Origin: Paenibacillus sp. NEAU-GSW1
Lineage (GTDB): Bacteria; Bacillota; Bacilli; Paenibacillales; Paenibacillaceae
DNA length: 52,094 nucleotides
Direction of reading: 5' to 3'
Assembly: GCF_009737085.1 (NCBI RefSeq)
Contig: NZ_WOVL01000034.1
Span: forward strand, 1 to 52,094
Under the pieces are notes generated by a model, which ran no database searches, was not told the origin of the DNA, and was given only the letters and a program-made list of their open reading frames with translations. This document shows, one piece after another, positions 50,399-52,094 of the stretch. Each line of letters starts with the position of its first letter. Within the stretch, counting starts at the first letter, position 1. The translations under genes were made by a program, and so were the position numbers.

Positions 50399-50443
50399 AT
50401 ATCCGAACAATTGTATGGGTCCCTGTACAATTGTTCGTTTTTA
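50399..50443 (+). promoter_or_regulatory. PurR-box pair that also forms the dnaB terminator
   Basis: ATATCCGAACAAT (50399-50411) is an exact match to the PurBox AWWWCCGAACWWT. ATTGTTCGTTTTT (50430-50442) is the inverted box with one mismatch. Boxes are 18 bases apart, near the spacing in B. subtilis pur operators. The same bases give a 12-bp perfect stem (50404-50415 with 50426-50437) with TTTTT after it, i.e. a terminator for dnaB. The operator sits just before the purA -35. Confidence 0.82.
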
Positions 50444-50445
50444 GT

Positions 50446-50474
50446 TTGACTTCTATAGGGCGTACTGATACACT
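50446..50474 (+). promoter_or_regulatory. purA promoter
   Basis: TTGACT (50446-50451) and TACACT (50469-50474) are 17 bases apart, immediately after the PurBox pair. The CGGTGT/ACACCG hairpin at 50553-50570 lies just before the purA ribosome site. Confidence 0.65.
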
Positions 50475-50585
50475 AATAATGCTGTCTTCTGCTTTAGACG
50501 AGCTGCTCCATCGGACCCGGCATCGCACAAAGCTCATTACGACGGTAAATTTCGGTGTGCTTAGACACCGGACGGGGGTATGTTT

Positions 50586-51875
50586 ATGTCTACGGTAGTT
50601 GTTGTCGGTACGCAGTGGGGAGACGAAGGGAAAGGCAAAATTACCGACTATTTGGCGGACGGTGCGGACGTTGTCGCTCGTTACCAAGGCGGTAACAATG
50701 CCGGACACACCATTCTCATCGACAATAAGAAGTACAAGCTGACGATGATTCCATCGGGTATTTTCAATCACAATAAAATTTGCGTGATCGGCAACGGCAT
50801 GGTTATTAACCCGCAAGCGCTGATCGACGAAATTAATTATATTCATGACAATGGCTTCTCGACAGACAACCTGAAGATTAGCGACCGCGCTCATGTTATC
50901 ATGCCTTACCACCTCGTGCTGGACGGTCTTGAAGAAGAGCGCAAAGGCGATAACAAAATCGGCACAACGCGCAAAGGCATCGGCCCTTGCTACATGGACA
51001 AAGCAGCGCGCAACGGTATCCGTATCGCTGACTTGATGGACGCCGAAGAGTTTGAATCCAAAGTTCGTCGTCTCGTTGTCGAGAAGAACCAAGTGATTCA
51101 GCAAGTATATGGCGGAGAGCCGCTTGACGCTGACGCTATCGTATCCGAATATTTGGGCTATGCCGAGTTCATTCGCAAATACGTGACAGACACATCCGTT
51201 GTGCTGAACGATGCGATCGATGCGAACAAAAAAGTATTGTTCGAAGGTGCGCAAGGCGTCATGCTCGATATCGACCAAGGCACATATCCGTTCGTAACAT
51301 CGTCGAACCCGTCCGCGGGCGGCGTATGTATCGGTTCGGGCGTAGGCCCGTCGAAAATTCAACAGGTTATCGGCGTAGCGAAAGCCTATACAACTCGCGT
51401 TGGCGACGGTCCGTTCCCAACAGAGCAAATGAACGCAATTGGCGATCTGATCCGCGACAAAGGCCACGAGTACGGTACGGTTACAGGCCGTCCGCGCCGC
51501 GTCGGCTGGTTCGACACGGTCGTTGTCCGCCATGCCCGCCGCGTTAGCGGTATTACAGGTTTGTCGCTCAATTCCCTCGACGTGCTGTCGGGTCTTGAAA
51601 CGGTTAAAATTTGTACGGCATACAAATATCGCGGCGAAGTAATCGAGCATTACCCGGCAAGTCTGAAAGTGCTTGCGGAATGCGAAGCGGTATATGAAGA
51701 AATGCCAGGCTGGTCCGAGGATATCACTGGCGCTAAGAAGCTGGAGGATCTTCCAGTTAACACGCTGAACTACTTGAACCGCGTATCGGAATTGACAGGT
51801 ATTCCGATCGCGATCTTCTCCGTCGGCCGCAACCGCGAGCAGACGAACCCGGTCGTATCGATATACGGCGAATAA
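50586..51875 (+). CDS. purA: adenylosuccinate synthetase
   Basis: A 429-residue enzyme that makes adenylosuccinate from IMP, GTP and aspartate. It has the P-loop-like GTQWGDEGKGKITDYLAD at the start, GNNAGHTI, GTTRKGIGPCYMDKAAR, FEGAQGVMLDIDQGTYPFVT and GRPRRVGWFD. GGGGG at 50574-50578 fits ATG 50586; an ATG at 50580 overlaps the site. Probably PurR-controlled (boxes upstream). Confidence 0.98.
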   Translation: MSTVVVVGTQWGDEGKGKITDYLADGADVVARYQGGNNAGHTILIDNKKYKLTMIPSGIFNHNKICVIGNGMVINPQALIDEINYIHDNGFSTDNLKISDRAHVIMPYHLVLDGLEEERKGDNKIGTTRKGIGPCYMDKAARNGIRIADLMDAEEFESKVRRLVVEKNQVIQQVYGGEPLDADAIVSEYLGYAEFIRKYVTDTSVVLNDAIDANKKVLFEGAQGVMLDIDQGTYPFVTSSNPSAGGVCIGSGVGPSKIQQVIGVAKAYTTRVGDGPFPTEQMNAIGDLIRDKGHEYGTVTGRPRRVGWFDTVVVRHARRVSGITGLSLNSLDVLSGLETVKICTAYKYRGEVIEHYPASLKVLAECEAVYEEMPGWSEDITGAKKLEDLPVNTLNYLNRVSELTGIPIAIFSVGRNREQTNPVVSIYGE

Positions 51876-51892
51876 TTCGAATTCGATTGATT

Positions 51893-51944
51893 AAGGGGCT
51901 GTCCCATAAGTCATGAAAATGACGATGGGATACCCCTTTTTTTA
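51893..51944 (+). terminator. terminator of purA
   Basis: AAGGGG and TCCCAT pair with ATGGGA and CCCCTT, interrupted by small bulges, with a GTCAT/ATGAC extension and a T-run after it. Confidence 0.88.
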
Positions 51945-51967
51945 TCTGGGTTAAACAGTAAACTGCT

Positions 51968-52081
51968 CATTTAAATGTTCTTCCGATCGCCATTGCTCAG
52001 GGATTCCTTTGAATCAACGAGGTAAGGTTGGGATCCCTTCACAAAAACGAACGCTGACGCTTCTCCAGAATCATTTAAATG
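51968..52081 (-). repeat. structured intergenic repeat, copy C
   Basis: The two ends are CATTTAAATG (51968-51977 and 52072-52081), itself palindromic. On the minus strand the interior has GGAGAAGCGTCAGCGTTCG and CAATGGCGATCGGAAG, aligning with copy B at 21/26 and 13/16 positions, and an inner stem AGGGAT-CCC / GGAATCCCT. It lies after purA. Confidence 0.75.
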
Positions 52082-52094
52082 CTCCGTCTACCCT

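Overview
The window is the chromosomal replication-origin region of an endospore-forming, Gram-positive bacterium, most likely a Paenibacillus or a close relative in Paenibacillaceae. The basis is the Bacillus-type gene order around dnaA, the sporulation genes (yyaC, yheC/D-type, spoIIIJ-type yidC, jag), the Noc/ParA/ParB set with canonical parS sites, and the start of a 16S rRNA gene resembling this group. The genus is inferred from layout and motifs, not from a search.

Left arm (1-11655, mostly minus strand): 16S rRNA 5' end and its promoter, an HD-GYP phosphodiesterase, gyrA, an opposite-strand YheC/YheD ATP-grasp gene, gyrB, remB, recF, yaaA, dnaN and dnaA. The origin is bipartite. DnaA boxes lie upstream of dnaA (11656-12120). 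A DnaA box, GC cluster, DnaA-trio and AT-rich unwinding module lies between dnaA and dnaN (10155-10213).

Right arm (12307-52094, mostly plus strand): rpmH-rnpA-yidC-jag-mnmE-mnmG-rsmG-noc-parA-parB, with one parS in a terminator after rsmG and one inside parB. Next come a cysteine-desulfurase-like gene, DUF4446, yyaC, DUF3343, MscS and DUF951, then accessory genes: a DUF418 membrane protein, a two-component system, tRNA-Ser(CGA) and yjzC. The rpsF-ssb-rpsR operon follows. After it lies a collagen-like gene bounded on its far side by a decayed second copy of the rpsR 3' end. A DUF1641/NDH-2 pair behind a Rex-like operator comes next, then an AI-2E-type permease, a CPA2 antiporter behind a two-terminator leader, a CNNM/CorC protein, DUF1836, YjbR, DUF4870, LCP, CBS and an amidohydrolase that lacks expected metal ligands. 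The arm ends with yybS-gdpP-rplI, dnaB and purA. Strand choice flips at the origin, so most genes are read away from it.

The least explained content is intergenic. A structured repeat occurs at 16027-16115, 41220-41331 and 51968-52081; it has variable complementary arms around conserved boxes. A run of four GCA-centred hairpins follows rplI. Several palindromes appear to do two jobs: parS with a terminator, and PurR boxes with a terminator. I saw no CRISPR array, prophage, transposase gene or recognisable defence system.
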